The notes beneath the pieces were generated by a model. It was given only the letters and a program-made list of their open reading frames with translations. It was not told where the DNA came from and searched no databases. DNA of 64,000 nucleotides. It comes from Burkholderiales bacterium. GTDB taxonomy: Bacteria; Pseudomonadota; Gammaproteobacteria; Burkholderiales; Burkholderiaceae_C. Location: contig JADJCH010000035.1 in NCBI GenBank assembly GCA_016703325.1, positions 1 to 64,000 on the forward strand. The letters are read 5' to 3'. This document shows positions 9,243 to 19,300 of this stretch, piece after piece; the stretch's first letter is position 1, and every line of letters starts with the position of its first letter. The position numbers and the translations under genes are program-made.

Positions 9243-10115
9243 ATGGCACTCGGCCGACCCAGCAACCCGCTCTGGCTGCACGCCGGGCTGATCACGTTCA
9301 CGCTGCTGACCCTCTACCCGGTGCTGTGGGTGCTGGCGCTGGCCTTCTCCGGCCAGCAGAGTGTGGGCATCGTCGACCTGCCGAAGGACCCGACCTTCCT
9401 TGAACGCGCCCGCGGCGTGCTGCCCTGGCCGGCGCAGTTCTCGCTGCGCAACTTCGTCGAGGTGATGACCGAGCAGCCCTTCGGCCGCTGGCTGCTCAAC
9501 AGCGTGATCGTCTCGCTGATGACCACCGTGCTGGGGGTGTTCCTGGCCTGCACCGCCGCCTACGCCTTCAGCCGCTTCCGCTTCCCGGGCCGCGATCAGG
9601 GCATGCTGGCCTTCCTGGTCAGCCAGATGTTCCCGGGCACGCTGATGCTGATCCCGCTGTTCATCATCATCGTCAAGTGGCTGGGCCTGGGCAACACCTT
9701 CTGGGGCCTGGTGATCGTCTACGCCACCACCGCGATTCCCTTCTGCGTGTGGATGCTCAAGGGGTACTTCGACACCATTCCGGTGGACATCGAAGAGTCC
9801 GCGCGCATCGACGGGGCCAGCCCGCAGACCATCTTCTTTCGCATCATCCTGCCGCTGGCCAAGCCGGCCATCGCGATCACCGCGCTGTTCTCGTTCATGA
9901 CGGCGTGGAACGAATTCATCCTCGCCTCCGTGTTCATGGAGAGCGAGTCCAACTACACGGCACCGGTCGGGCTGCGGTTCTTCGTCGGGGGCTTCAGCTC
10001 CCAGTGGGGATTCTTCGCGGCCGGGTCGGTCATCGTGTCGCTGCCGGTCGTGATCCTGTTCATGTACCTGCAGAAGTACCTGGTCTCCGGCCTGACCGCC
10101 GGCAGCGTCAAGTGA
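9243..10115 (+). CDS. malG: Maltodextrin ABC transporter permease MalG
   Basis: A 290-residue inner-membrane permease pairing with MalF. The ATG at 9243 lies 8 bases after the malF stop, so the two are probably translationally coupled. Six hydrophobic segments are visible. The EAA loop occurs near residue 183 (EESARIDGASPQTIFFRIILPL) and contacts MalK. SQMFPGTLMLIPLF and TAWNEFILA are typical of the MalG/sugar permease branch. The protein ends LQKYLVSGLTAGSVK, which is the strongly conserved MalG C-terminus. Confidence 0.93.
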   Translation: MALGRPSNPLWLHAGLITFTLLTLYPVLWVLALAFSGQQSVGIVDLPKDPTFLERARGVLPWPAQFSLRNFVEVMTEQPFGRWLLNSVIVSLMTTVLGVFLACTAAYAFSRFRFPGRDQGMLAFLVSQMFPGTLMLIPLFIIIVKWLGLGNTFWGLVIVYATTAIPFCVWMLKGYFDTIPVDIEESARIDGASPQTIFFRIILPLAKPAIAITALFSFMTAWNEFILASVFMESESNYTAPVGLRFFVGGFSSQWGFFAAGSVIVSLPVVILFMYLQKYLVSGLTAGSVK

Positions 10116-10192
10116 TCTCCAGCCCCACCGAGAGGATGACCTTGAGGAAGCCCCCGAGTCGCCTGTCGAGGCACACCATGAGGAAACCCACC

Positions 10193-10978
10193 ATGAGCAA
10201 GTTCCACCCGTTGCGCACCGCTGTCCTGGCCGCCGCCCTGGCGTTTGGCTTCTCAGCCCACGCGGTCGAGTTCACCGACCCGCGCGGCGACGACAAGGGA
10301 CCCGGCAGCTACACCTACCCGACCGACGGCGTCTACAAGGCCGGCTCCTTCGACCTGGTCAAGCTCAAGGCCGAGAAGAGCGGCGCCAACGTCGACTTCT
10401 CGGTGGACGTGGCCGCCAACCTCGAGGATCCCTGGGGCATGGGCGGCGGCTTCGCGGTGCAGATGGTCTTCATCTTCATCAAGACCGGCGCGCCCGATGC
10501 CCGTGCCGACACCTGGACCGGCCTGAACATGAAGTTCGCCCCGGGCAGCGAGTGGAACAAGGTGGTGGTGCTGTCGCCGCAGAAGAAGGCCCGCGTCACC
10601 GCTGAAGCCGAGTCCAAACTCGGCGCCCTGGCCAAGGACATCGTGGTGCCCAACATCACACGCGGGCGCGGCCGGACCATCACCGGCTCGGTGCCGCTGT
10701 CCGAACTGGGCGGCGACGGCAACGTCGACGGCTGGAGCTACCAGGTGGTGATGCAGTCCAACGAGGGTTTCCCGGCCGCCACCGACTTCCTGACCCGCAA
10801 GGTCAACGAGTACGAAGGCCAGCATCGCTTCGGCGGCGGCAACGACGGTGACTGCGACCCGCACACGATGGACGTGCTCGACGGCCCCGACGCCAGGCAG
10901 GCCGACATGCTTGCCCACGAATGCGCCGCCGACGGCAAGGCCACCAAGCCGGCCACGCTGAAGATGGTCAAGAAGTGA
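10193..10978 (+). CDS. Secreted protein with glucodextranase C-terminal (DOMON-like) domain
   Basis: 261 residues. The signal peptide ends near AFGFSAHAVEF, after an ATG at 10193 that has AGGAAA about 6 bases upstream; an in-frame ATG at 10178 is less likely. The rest reads as one domain: VEFTDPRGDDKGPGSYTYP, then YKAGSFDLVKLKAEK, and a beta-rich body resembling the C-terminal module of bacterial glucodextranases and amylopullulanases (Glucodextran_C, DOMON-like). In those enzymes this module is thought to bind carbohydrate or cell surface. Here it stands alone, with no catalytic domain, directly after malG. A second protein with the same N-terminal pattern is encoded at 13071. A periplasmic or surface glucan-binding role is inference. 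Confidence 0.75.
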   Translation: MSKFHPLRTAVLAAALAFGFSAHAVEFTDPRGDDKGPGSYTYPTDGVYKAGSFDLVKLKAEKSGANVDFSVDVAANLEDPWGMGGGFAVQMVFIFIKTGAPDARADTWTGLNMKFAPGSEWNKVVVLSPQKKARVTAEAESKLGALAKDIVVPNITRGRGRTITGSVPLSELGGDGNVDGWSYQVVMQSNEGFPAATDFLTRKVNEYEGQHRFGGGNDGDCDPHTMDVLDGPDARQADMLAHECAADGKATKPATLKMVKK

Positions 10979-11036
10979 GGTCGAGACCGCTCGACACACT
11001 GCCATCCCCCCTTTCCAACCCACCAGGAGTTCCACG

Positions 11037-12773
11037 GTGAACAAGAAACTTGCTCTCAAGCCTCTGGCAGCAGCGATCGGCCTTGCGCTGACGGCGCCCG
11101 CCTTTGCGGTCACGATCGACTTCAGCGGATCGAACATCTACATGAAGTTCCTGGACGGCAACCAGCGTGTGGTGTCCACCGGCAGCGGTGACACCGCCAG
11201 CGGATCCGACAACGGCCAATGGACAGAATACGAACTGCGCATGAAGGCCACCATCTCCAAGCAGGTGGAAGCCGGTGTGCGCATCCAGAGCCGCAGCCCG
11301 GCGGCCTACTGGACCGACTTCGGCTTTGCCGATGAAACCACGCCCACCCGCGCCAAGTTCATGAAGCTGCGCGGTGCCTACGTGCTGTTGACCCCGGGTT
11401 ACGGCTGGCTCAACACCGCACTGATCGGCTCGAGTGACTGGGGCCAGTTCGACCCCTTCACCGTCGGCCAGGTGCGCTACATCGACCGCGACAACTACAA
11501 CGGCCTGTATTTCAAGGGTTCGCTGGGAGCACCCGGTCTGGGCTGGGAATTTGCCCGCGTCTCGCTGCCGAGCTACCTGGGTGCCAACTGGGGCAACCGC
11601 GTTGATGCCTCCGGCGGCAGCACCGCCGATGACAACCTGCGATTCCAGGAGGGCGTCTACATCGGACAGGTCAAGGGCAACTTCGGCCCCGCCAAACTGA
11701 CCGCGAGTTACCAGTGGTTCAATGACCGGCAGCAGCTTGCCGATGCCACCCCCCTGAACCCCTACGACGGCACCGATGTGGAGACCTGGGCCAAGAACCG
11801 GGTGATCATGCTCAAGGGTGAGGGCAGCGCGGGTCCGGTTGACCTGAAGGCGGCGGTGTACCGCTCGGCCTGGCGGTCTCCGCTGGCGACCTTCGACTGG
11901 GGCAACAGCCCGAAGTCCGATGTCAACGGCACCGCCTACAAACTCGACGTGGGCTTGAACAGCCTGCCGGTCTCGGGTCTGGGACTGAACTTCCAGCTTT
12001 TCAACATCGGCGCTGGCTACTACAGCAACCTGGCGGCCAGACGCGAAAGCGACGTGCTGCTGACTGAGGGCTCGGAGGCCGCCTGGTACAACTGGGGGCA
12101 GACGATCTGGCTCGGTGGTGCTGCCAAGGACTATCAGCAGGCACCGATCGCCCGTCTGACAGACAACGGCTACATCGATTTCGACGAAGCACCCAACGAA
12201 GGCGTCAACGGCTGGAAGGGCATCACCGCACTGGTCAACTACGAGGTCGCCAAGATTCCGATGTCGATGGAACTGACCCGGGTCGACTACAACTACAACT
12301 GGCAGAACTATTCGGCCAGCGGGCCCATGGCAGGCTACTTCGGTCAGCACAATGACCGCAAGACCAACATTGCGGTGTTCAAGGTTGGCTACGTTGCTCC
12401 GGTTCTGGGCGGACTGGAGCTCAGCGCCAAGTACAAGCTGGTCGATGACAGCAACCGGGGCCAGATCAGCCTCCCCACCGACGACCGCGACACCAAGGAC
12501 AAGGGCCTGACCCTGAGTGTGGGCAACCAGCTCTTCAGCGACCTGTACGGCAGCGTCTCCTGGGGGCGCTACAGCCGCGACATCACCAAGAGCGGTGCCG
12601 CCATCAACAACGACAAGGACATCCTGAGCCTGCGACTGTCGTACAACCTGGCCGGCTTCGAGACCGGGCTGCTGTCTCAGTGGGTCAAGGGTGAAGGCGA
12701 TCCCGGTGAAACCGGCGCCACGCACGACATCAAGCAGTACCGCATGAAGGCCTTCGTCAAGGCGATCTTCTGA
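11037..12773 (+). CDS. Outer-membrane beta-barrel porin, probably for maltodextrins
   Basis: 578 residues starting at GTG 11037, with AGGAG 7 bases upstream. The signal peptide (KPLAAAIGLALTAPAFA) is followed by alternating amphipathic strands with many aromatic girdle residues (for example YTEYELRMKATI-like and WGRYSRDITKS patterns), and the chain ends in phenylalanine (VKAIF), as outer-membrane barrels do. I do not see clear LamB motifs. It belongs to the alginate/oligosaccharide-porin-like barrels of proteobacteria. Its place after MalG and the DOMON-like protein suggests passage of glucan fragments across the outer membrane. Substrate is inferred from context only. Confidence 0.75.
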   Translation: MNKKLALKPLAAAIGLALTAPAFAVTIDFSGSNIYMKFLDGNQRVVSTGSGDTASGSDNGQWTEYELRMKATISKQVEAGVRIQSRSPAAYWTDFGFADETTPTRAKFMKLRGAYVLLTPGYGWLNTALIGSSDWGQFDPFTVGQVRYIDRDNYNGLYFKGSLGAPGLGWEFARVSLPSYLGANWGNRVDASGGSTADDNLRFQEGVYIGQVKGNFGPAKLTASYQWFNDRQQLADATPLNPYDGTDVETWAKNRVIMLKGEGSAGPVDLKAAVYRSAWRSPLATFDWGNSPKSDVNGTAYKLDVGLNSLPVSGLGLNFQLFNIGAGYYSNLAARRESDVLLTEGSEAAWYNWGQTIWLGGAAKDYQQAPIARLTDNGYIDFDEAPNEGVNGWKGITALVNYEVAKIPMSMELTRVDYNYNWQNYSASGPMAGYFGQHNDRKTNIAVFKVGYVAPVLGGLELSAKYKLVDDSNRGQISLPTDDRDTKDKGLTLSVGNQLFSDLYGSVSWGRYSRDITKSGAAINNDKDILSLRLSYNLAGFETGLLSQWVKGEGDPGETGATHDIKQYRMKAFVKAIF

Positions 12774-12783
12774 CCTGAACCCT

Positions 12784-12890
12784 CAGCGGCAAGCCGCTGC
12801 CCGAGAGGAAATGACCTGCGCGCCGGCAGACACCGTTGCGCAGGAGCGTTTCCTGGCGAGGCCCGCCTCCCTCCCGGAGCCGGGCCTCGC
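12784..12890 (+). terminator. Hairpin pair after the porin gene, possible transcription end or mRNA stabiliser
   Basis: Directly after the porin stop there is a 7-bp hairpin (CAGCGGC-AA-GCCGCTG, 12784-12799). At 12856-12890 follows a perfect 10-bp stem GCGAGGCCCG/CGGGCCTCGC, with a small inner CTCC/GGAG stem. Neither is followed by a T-run, so factor-independent termination is uncertain. The whole gap 12774-13070 holds these hairpins and the 14-bp repeats. Confidence 0.4.
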
Positions 12891-12929
12891 TGCGTTGCAG
12901 GCCCCTCCCCCTGTGCTGCCCCCTCACGC

Positions 12930-12971
12930 CTTCGCACAACCGCCTGCGCACAACCGCCTTCGCACAACCGG
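12930..12971. repeat. Three tandem 14-bp repeats
   Basis: The unit CTTCGCACAACCGC occurs three times head to tail with one or two changes. It lies in the non-coding gap between the porin gene and the DOMON/SHOCT gene. No function is evident. Confidence 0.7.
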
Positions 12972-13070
12972 CCGCCCGGGTGGATGCGCGTTCACCCGGA
13001 GCCCGGCCTGCGGCAAGCTGTGAGAGGCTGCATGACATCGTCTGCTCCCCCCAACCCACTCCCGCCACCG

Positions 13071-14435
13071 ATGAACCTGCGTCTGCTTGCCCTTGCCGCA
13101 CTGCTGCCGACCACCCTGGCTGCACACTCGGCAACCCTGCTTGTCCACCACAGCGACCCTGCCGGCGACGATCACGGCGACGGACGCCTGATCTACCCCC
13201 GTGAAACGATCTACGAAGCAGGCGACCTGGATCTGCGCAGCCTGCGCATCAGCGAAGACGGCGACCAGCTTGTCTTCGAGATCACTCTGAACCAACCGGT
13301 ACGCCACCCCTCCTCGGTGAAATCAGGCACCCTGGGCGGCGAGGACCTGTCGGTTTTTGCCCGTCGCGGCTTCTACGCCTTCAATCTGGACATCTACCTG
13401 GACACCGACCGTCGCAACGGCTCCGGGCAGCAGACCACCCTGCCCGGGCGGGGCGGGCGCATCGACCCGGCACACGCCTGGGAACGCGCCATCGTCCTGA
13501 CTCCCCGCCCGGAGTTGATGCACCGCCAGCTTCGCGAAGCCGTGGCCGAAGCTGGCGGCAGCGATGAAGCCGGAGCGGACAACGCAGTCAACACATCGGT
13601 CCATTTTGTGCGGGTAGTGCGGGTGCGGGGGCGCAGCCTGAGCTTTTCCGTCCCGCAGCGTTTTGTCGGCGCCCAGGCCCTGAAACAGGCGTCCATGGTT
13701 GCGGCGGTAACGGCCGCCCAGCTCACCATTCCAGCCGAACTGGCCCGTTCGACCCGCTGGAGCAGTCAGTCCACGGCCACCAGCGATGGGCCGGGCGGCC
13801 GCATCTCGCTGGGGGTCGCCGCTCCCGAAGCAGGCCAGCCGGCCACCTCGATGGGCTGGAAGGGGGGGCGCCCTCCCCCGACCGCCATCGTCGACCTGCT
13901 TGCCCCCACTGCGCAGGCGCAGGCCAGCCAACTCGAAAGTGGTCGGCTGGTCGGCATCGGTGGTGCAGCCCCCGCCGATGCCTCGGCAACCGGGCCGAAC
14001 CCCACCCCGGCAGACGCCCCCGCCGCGCTGCTGTCCCGGGCCCTGGCGCTGCTCTCCGGCCATGCAACGCCCACAACGTCCACAATGTCCACACGGCCGG
14101 CGCCTGAACCGGCCGCTGCCACGGCACCCGCCGGCGGCGCGGCTCCCGCCCCTGCCGCAGCGGCTGCGGCGACACAACCATCTGCTGCCACACCCGCACC
14201 CCCTGCTGCAGCCGGCGCTGCAACAGCCGCTTCCACAACACCTGCGGCGACCGGTGCGTCGGCCTCACCGGCCAGTGGGGCCCGCCCGCCCCAGTCCCCT
14301 GCGCCGCGACGCGACCCGGCCTTCCTGGAAGAGCAGGAACTCCGGTTGAAATCGCTGCGCCGCCTGCGCGAAAGCGGCCTGATCTCCGAAGAGGAGTACC
14401 AGCGCAAACGCAAGGAAGTGATCGACGCGCTGTGA
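13071..14435 (+). CDS. Secreted DOMON-like protein with Ala/Pro-rich linker and C-terminal SHOCT-like domain
   Basis: 454 residues, with a signal peptide (MNLRLLALAALLPTTLAAHS) from ATG 13071. Residues about 20-240 repeat the pattern of the protein at 10193 (HHSDPAGDDHGDGRLIYP, then YEAGDLDLRSLRISE), i.e. a glucodextranase C-terminal/DOMON-like module. Residues about 290-415 are low-complexity Ala/Pro/Thr, a flexible linker. The last 35 residues (LEEQELRLKSLRRLRESGLI, then SEEEYQRKRKEVIDAL) match a SHOCT-type short domain, common at ends of oligomeric or envelope proteins. The combination is not one I recognise. It ends 15 bases from the convergent amylase lipoprotein gene. It may bind glucan in the envelope; this is inference. 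Confidence 0.7.
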   Translation: MNLRLLALAALLPTTLAAHSATLLVHHSDPAGDDHGDGRLIYPRETIYEAGDLDLRSLRISEDGDQLVFEITLNQPVRHPSSVKSGTLGGEDLSVFARRGFYAFNLDIYLDTDRRNGSGQQTTLPGRGGRIDPAHAWERAIVLTPRPELMHRQLREAVAEAGGSDEAGADNAVNTSVHFVRVVRVRGRSLSFSVPQRFVGAQALKQASMVAAVTAAQLTIPAELARSTRWSSQSTATSDGPGGRISLGVAAPEAGQPATSMGWKGGRPPPTAIVDLLAPTAQAQASQLESGRLVGIGGAAPADASATGPNPTPADAPAALLSRALALLSGHATPTTSTMSTRPAPEPAAATAPAGGAAPAPAAAAAATQPSAATPAPPAAAGAATAASTTPAATGASASPASGARPPQSPAPRRDPAFLEEQELRLKSLRRLRESGLISEEEYQRKRKEVIDAL

Positions 14436-14450
14436 CCCCCTGCAGCGCAG

Positions 14451-16109
14451 CTACCGGACAACAAAAACCCGCAGCGACTGCGCCGGCAGCTCGATGCGCA
14501 AGGCCCCCTGGGCGTCGGCGGCCAGGTCGCCGGCCCCCGCTGGAAAGCGGTTCTCCAGCGCTGCCGAGGCAGCCAGGCTGCTCACCTGAGCCTGGGCCGC
14601 CGTGCTGCCGTAGTTGATTGCCACCAGCACCCGCTCGCTGCCCAGTGCACGCTGGAAACTCAGCACCTGCCCCTCCTGCCGGGCGGCTTCCCAACTGCCC
14701 CTTGCCAGGGGTGCCAGGCCGTTGCGCAACGCCAGCATGGCCTTGTAGAAGGACAGCAGCGAGGCCGGATCGGACTGTTGGGCCGCCACATTCATCGTCG
14801 TCACGTTGGCCGACAGGGCCCGGTAGGGGATGCCGCTGCTGAATCCGGCATTGCGCACATCACCGTTCCAGCTCATCGGCGTGCGCAGCTTCGGGTCGCC
14901 GCTCAGCGAAGCCGCCCCGGACATGCCGATCTCTTCGCCGTAGTAGATGAACGGTGTACCCGGCATGAGCAGATAGGTCGCCGCGGCCAGCCGGTACTGC
15001 GCCAGGTTGCCGCCCAGCTGGTCATGGATGCGCTGACCGGCAAAACTGTCATGGTTGGCCAGCATCGTCGCCATGGTCAAGGGTGCGGTGCGGAAATGCC
15101 CCGCCACCGCGGCGATGGCCGCCCCGTCGCCCCGCGCCGCCTGCAACACCCGCGCATGGTGGCCGAAAGCGAAGGCGCTGCCGCAGGCCTCCTGATAGGA
15201 AAGGGGCGCACCCGGCCCTTCGCAGACCAGGTACCGCCGGGTGTAGCCATCCAGGATGGTGTTGCGCGCGGCACGCAGCAGCTGCAGATTCTCCGGCTGA
15301 TTATCCCAGGCAGCGGGGCCGTTTTCGACCAGGTGGCCCACCGCATCGAAACGGAAGCCGTCCACCCCCCGGTTGAGCCAGAAGCGCAGGTTGTCGTGAT
15401 GCCAGTCCACCACCTTCGGGTTGCGCAGATTGAAGTCGGGCATCTGGTCCCAGAAGGCGGCGAAATACCAGCCACCGGCCGCATTGCTGCGCCAGGGGTC
15501 GCTGCCGTAGATGTTCCAGCCGATGGGTTTGGAGATCTGCTGCCAGAGGTACCAGTCGCGCACCACACTCGACGACGAGGCTCTGGCATGCACAAACAGG
15601 GGATGTTGTGCCGCGCTGTGATTGATCACATAGTCGATGATCACGCCGATGCCCCGAGCATGCGCCTGCTGCAGCAACTCATCGAAGTCGGCCAGGCTGC
15701 CGTACTGGGGTTCGATCGCCCGGTAATCGGTCACGGCATAGCCGTGATCTCGATCCTGGCTGGGACCGATGGGCAGCAGCCACAGGCCCTTGACGCCCAG
15801 ATCGCGCAGATAGTCCAGCCGCTGGATCAACCCGCGCAGATCTCCGATGCCGTCGCCGTTGCTGTCCTGGTAGCTGCGCACGAAGATCTGCATGAAGGCC
15901 CCGCCCTGCCATTGCACAGGCAGAACCGAGCCGCCGTCGCGCGCCACCACGGGCGTCAGATCGGCAGCCACCGGCGGCTGTTCCGCAGGCTCGGCAGCCG
16001 GTGCCGAACTCCCCGTTGCTCCACCACCACAACCGGCCAGCGCCACCGCCAGCACCATCGCGCTGGTCAACCTGGTTGCGCTCCTGATCGCTCGCCTGGT
16101 TGATTGCAT
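14451..16109 (-). CDS. GH13 alpha-amylase family lipoprotein
   Basis: 552 residues from ATG 16109. The N-terminus has a lipobox (VLAVALAGCGGG), so the enzyme is probably lipid-anchored. The start at 16109 is chosen because an upstream in-frame start at 16142 would include the operator-like palindrome 16122-16136. The GH13 barrel begins at FMQIFVRSYQDSNGDGIGDL. Catalytic residues are Asp255 (GFRFDAVGH), Glu297 (LVCEGPG) and Asp354 (ANHDSFAG); region I is IDYVINHSA. The DSNGDGIGDL element and QPEYG-like EPQYGSLADF resemble oligo-1,6-glucosidase/trehalose synthase relatives and the GH13_36-like group, so action on short maltodextrins is possible. It is divergent from the pullulanase gene and convergent with the DOMON/SHOCT gene. 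Confidence 0.85.
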   Translation of the reverse strand: MQSTRRAIRSATRLTSAMVLAVALAGCGGGATGSSAPAAEPAEQPPVAADLTPVVARDGGSVLPVQWQGGAFMQIFVRSYQDSNGDGIGDLRGLIQRLDYLRDLGVKGLWLLPIGPSQDRDHGYAVTDYRAIEPQYGSLADFDELLQQAHARGIGVIIDYVINHSAAQHPLFVHARASSSSVVRDWYLWQQISKPIGWNIYGSDPWRSNAAGGWYFAAFWDQMPDFNLRNPKVVDWHHDNLRFWLNRGVDGFRFDAVGHLVENGPAAWDNQPENLQLLRAARNTILDGYTRRYLVCEGPGAPLSYQEACGSAFAFGHHARVLQAARGDGAAIAAVAGHFRTAPLTMATMLANHDSFAGQRIHDQLGGNLAQYRLAAATYLLMPGTPFIYYGEEIGMSGAASLSGDPKLRTPMSWNGDVRNAGFSSGIPYRALSANVTTMNVAAQQSDPASLLSFYKAMLALRNGLAPLARGSWEAARQEGQVLSFQRALGSERVLVAINYGSTAAQAQVSSLAASAALENRFPAGAGDLAADAQGALRIELPAQSLRVFVVR

Positions 16110-16121
16110 CTGCGCAAAAAA

Positions 16122-16136
16122 TGTAGTGCAGCTACA
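16122..16136. promoter_or_regulatory. Candidate HexR operator, site 3
   Basis: TGTAGTGCAGCTACA, one mismatch from TGTAGT-N3-ACTACA. It lies 13 bases upstream of the amylase-lipoprotein start on the reverse strand, a position suited to repression. A TTGACA-like hexamer for the same gene is at 16195-16200 on the reverse strand; no convincing -10 was found. Confidence 0.5.
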
Positions 16137-16232
16137 CATCACAAAACACTCCTTCGTGATCCGAAGAATCTCAGTTCCGGATCATCTTGTCTTTTGTCAA
16201 CACAAAGACTGGGGTTAGCTCGCAGTGCATTG

Positions 16233-16247
16233 TGTAGCAATACTTCA
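16233..16247. promoter_or_regulatory. Candidate HexR operator, site 4 (weaker)
   Basis: TGTAGCAATACTTCA, two mismatches from TGTAGT-N3-ACTACA, 93 bases before the pullulanase start. It shares the 230-base divergent gap with site 3. It is the least perfect of the four sites and is kept because of its placement. Confidence 0.35.
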
Positions 16248-16339
16248 GTAACATTCACCTCGTTTGAACCTATCGCCAGGTTCGCCGCGGCACCGCCGGC
16301 TTCGGGCGTACCAGAGCTTTCCTTCACGGAGACATCCAC

Positions 16340-19300
16340 ATGACTCGACTTGCGACCGCGCTGTGGACACGCGTCCTCAGTGCATTGATGCTGTTCACCT
16401 TGTCACTGCTGAGCGCCTGCGGGGGCGGCAGCAGCGGCAACGAAACCGGCAACCTGGCCGAGGCCTACGGCGCAAGCAGCACCGTGCTGGCCGCAGTGCC
16501 TTCGGCTGGAGGTGATGGTGGTGGCGGCAGCAGCACCACACTGACGGTGCACTACCGCCGTGCCTCCGGCGACTACGCCGGCTGGCAGATCCATACCTGG
16601 GGCGCAGGACGTGATCCGGGCTGGAACGCAGGACACAACCCGACCGGCAGTGATGCCTTCGGCGCCATCTACCAGGTGCCGCTGAACGCCGCCAGCGGCG
16701 CGGTGGGTTATCTGTTCCACCAGGGCGACAACAAGGACCACGGTGGTGCCGACCAGAGCTACACGCTCAAGACCGGGGCCAACGAGATCTGGCGCATCGA
16801 AGGTGACAACACCACCTACACCAGCAATCCGCTCGGAGCAGCCACTCCGGACATCGAGACGCTGCGCGTGCACTACACCCGCAACGACGCTCGCTACACC
16901 GACTGGGGTGTGCACATCTGGGATGGCAGCGGACTGAACCTGGCAGGCCTGTCTGCCGCCGCACAGGCGCGCATCAACAACTGGAACGACGCACTGGCAT
17001 TCTCCGAATTCAACGGCTACGCCGCGGGCAGCGACGAGGTGGTGTTCGACATCCCGGTGCTCAATCCACAGGCAGATGCCGGCCGCACCGCGCTGGAGTT
17101 CATCATCCACGGCAAGCCCGCTGGCGGCGACCCGAACAACAAGGACGGCCGCGACAACAACATTCGTGTGGCCTATGCCGCGTTGAACATCACCGGCAAG
17201 GTCGGTCAGATCTGGCTGGTGCAGGGTGATGCCACCGTCTACACCGCCAAACCGGATCTGCGCAAGGTTTCCACCCGCGATGCCCGCGCGTACTGGCTCG
17301 ATCGTTCCCTGATCCAGGTGCCCGACGGCAGCGTGAGCGGCACCTGGAAGCTCTACCACTCGGCGCGCGGGCAGATCACCGCCGAAAAGGACGGCAGCGT
17401 CGGCGGCGCCGACGGTTCGATCACGCTGGAGGTTTTCGCCGGCAGCCTGCCGGTTGTGGTGGCAGAACGCTTCCGCTTCGTAGGCGCCGGAGTGGTGCTG
17501 CAGGTGCGCACGGCCGATCAGGCACGTGTGGCCGAACTGCTGCGCAGCCAGTTGGTGGTGGTCCAGGAAAACGCGGAAGGCAAGGTACAGAACGCCACCA
17601 CCGCGCAACTGCCCGGTGTGCTCGATGACCTGTATGGCGCAGCCGCGGCGGTGCCCGACCTCGGGGTGAAGATCGCCTCGGGCGGCACCGGCTTCAAGCT
17701 CTGGGCCCCCACGGCACAGAAGGTGTCGGTGGCAGTGTACGACCGCGAGGGCCGGGCCTCGGACATCCTGCCGGCCACCTTCGACACGGCCACCGGCGTC
17801 TGGTCGGCCCATTCCACGGCCAACCTCAGTGGCAAGTACTACCGCTACATCGTCGAGGTCTTCGCCCGTGGTGTCGGTCTGGTGCGCAACCTGGTGTCAG
17901 ACCCGTACTCGGTCAGCCTGGGAGCCGATTCGAAGTACAGCTATGTGGCCGATCTGTCTTCTGCGGCACTGAAGCCGAGCGGCTGGGACAGCACCGCCCG
18001 CCCCAGCAAGGTGGCGCAGCCCACCGACGTGGTGATCTATGAACTCCATGTGAGGGACTTCTCCGCCAACGACTTCAGTGTTTCCACGGTCAACCGGGGC
18101 AAGTACCTGGCATTCACCGAGACCGGCAGCAGGGGCATGCGCCACCTCAAGGCACTGTCCGATGCCGGCCTGACCGATGTGCACCTGCTACCGGTCTTCG
18201 ACCTGGCGACGGTGCCCGAAGCAGGTTGTGCGGCAGTGGCCACCGGAGGCCCGCCCGACGGGCAGGACCAGCAGGCCGCCGTCACCGCCGTGAAGGACAG
18301 CGACTGCTTCAACTGGGGCTACGACCCGTATCACTTCAATGCTCCTGAAGGCAGCTTTGCCTCGACCGCTCACGACGGTGCGGCACGGGTGCGCGAGCTG
18401 CGCGCAATGGTCCAGGCACTGCACCGCATAGGCCTGCGGGTGGGCATGGACGTGGTCTACAACCACACCACCGCCAGCGGTCAGAACGACAAGTCTGTGC
18501 TCGACCGGGTTGTGCCGGGCTACTACCACCGCCTGAGTGCCACCGGTGACGTGGAGCGCAGCACCTGCTGCGACAACACCGCCACCGAGCACAGGATGAT
18601 GGCCAAGCTGATGATCGACTCCGCGGTGCTCTGGGCGAAGGAGTACAAGATCGACTCCTTCCGCTTCGACCTGATGGGCCATCAGCCCCGGGCAGTGATG
18701 GAGGAGCTGCAGGCCGCCGTCAATGCCGCAGCCGGCCACCACATCCACCTGATCGGCGAAGGCTGGAACTTCGGCGAGGTGGCCAACAACGCCCGCTTCC
18801 GTCAGGCCAGCCAGCTGGAGCTCAACGGCTCGGGCATCGGCACCTTCAGCGATCGGGCCCGTGACCATGTGCGCGGCGGCAGCCCCTTCGACGGTGGTGA
18901 GTCGCTGGTGAAGAATCAGGGCTTCATCAACGGTCTGTTCTACGACGACAACGGCAGTGGCGCCAACAAGACGCGCAACGACCTGATGTGGTCTGGCGAC
19001 ATGATCAAGGTGGGCCTGGCCGGCTCGATCCGCAGCTACACCCTGCACACCCACTGGGACGTGCGCATTCCTCTGGAGCAGGTGAACTACAACGGTCAAC
19101 CCGCCGGCTACGTCGCCTCTCCAGGCGAGGTGGTGAACTACGTCGAGAACCACGACAACCAAACGCTGTTCGACATCAACGCCTACCGGTTGCCGACGAC
19201 CACCAGCCGAGAGGACCGCGCGCGGGTGCAGATCCTCGGAGCCGCGATCAACAGCTTCAGCCAGGGCATCGCCTACTTCCACGCCGGCATCGATACCTTG

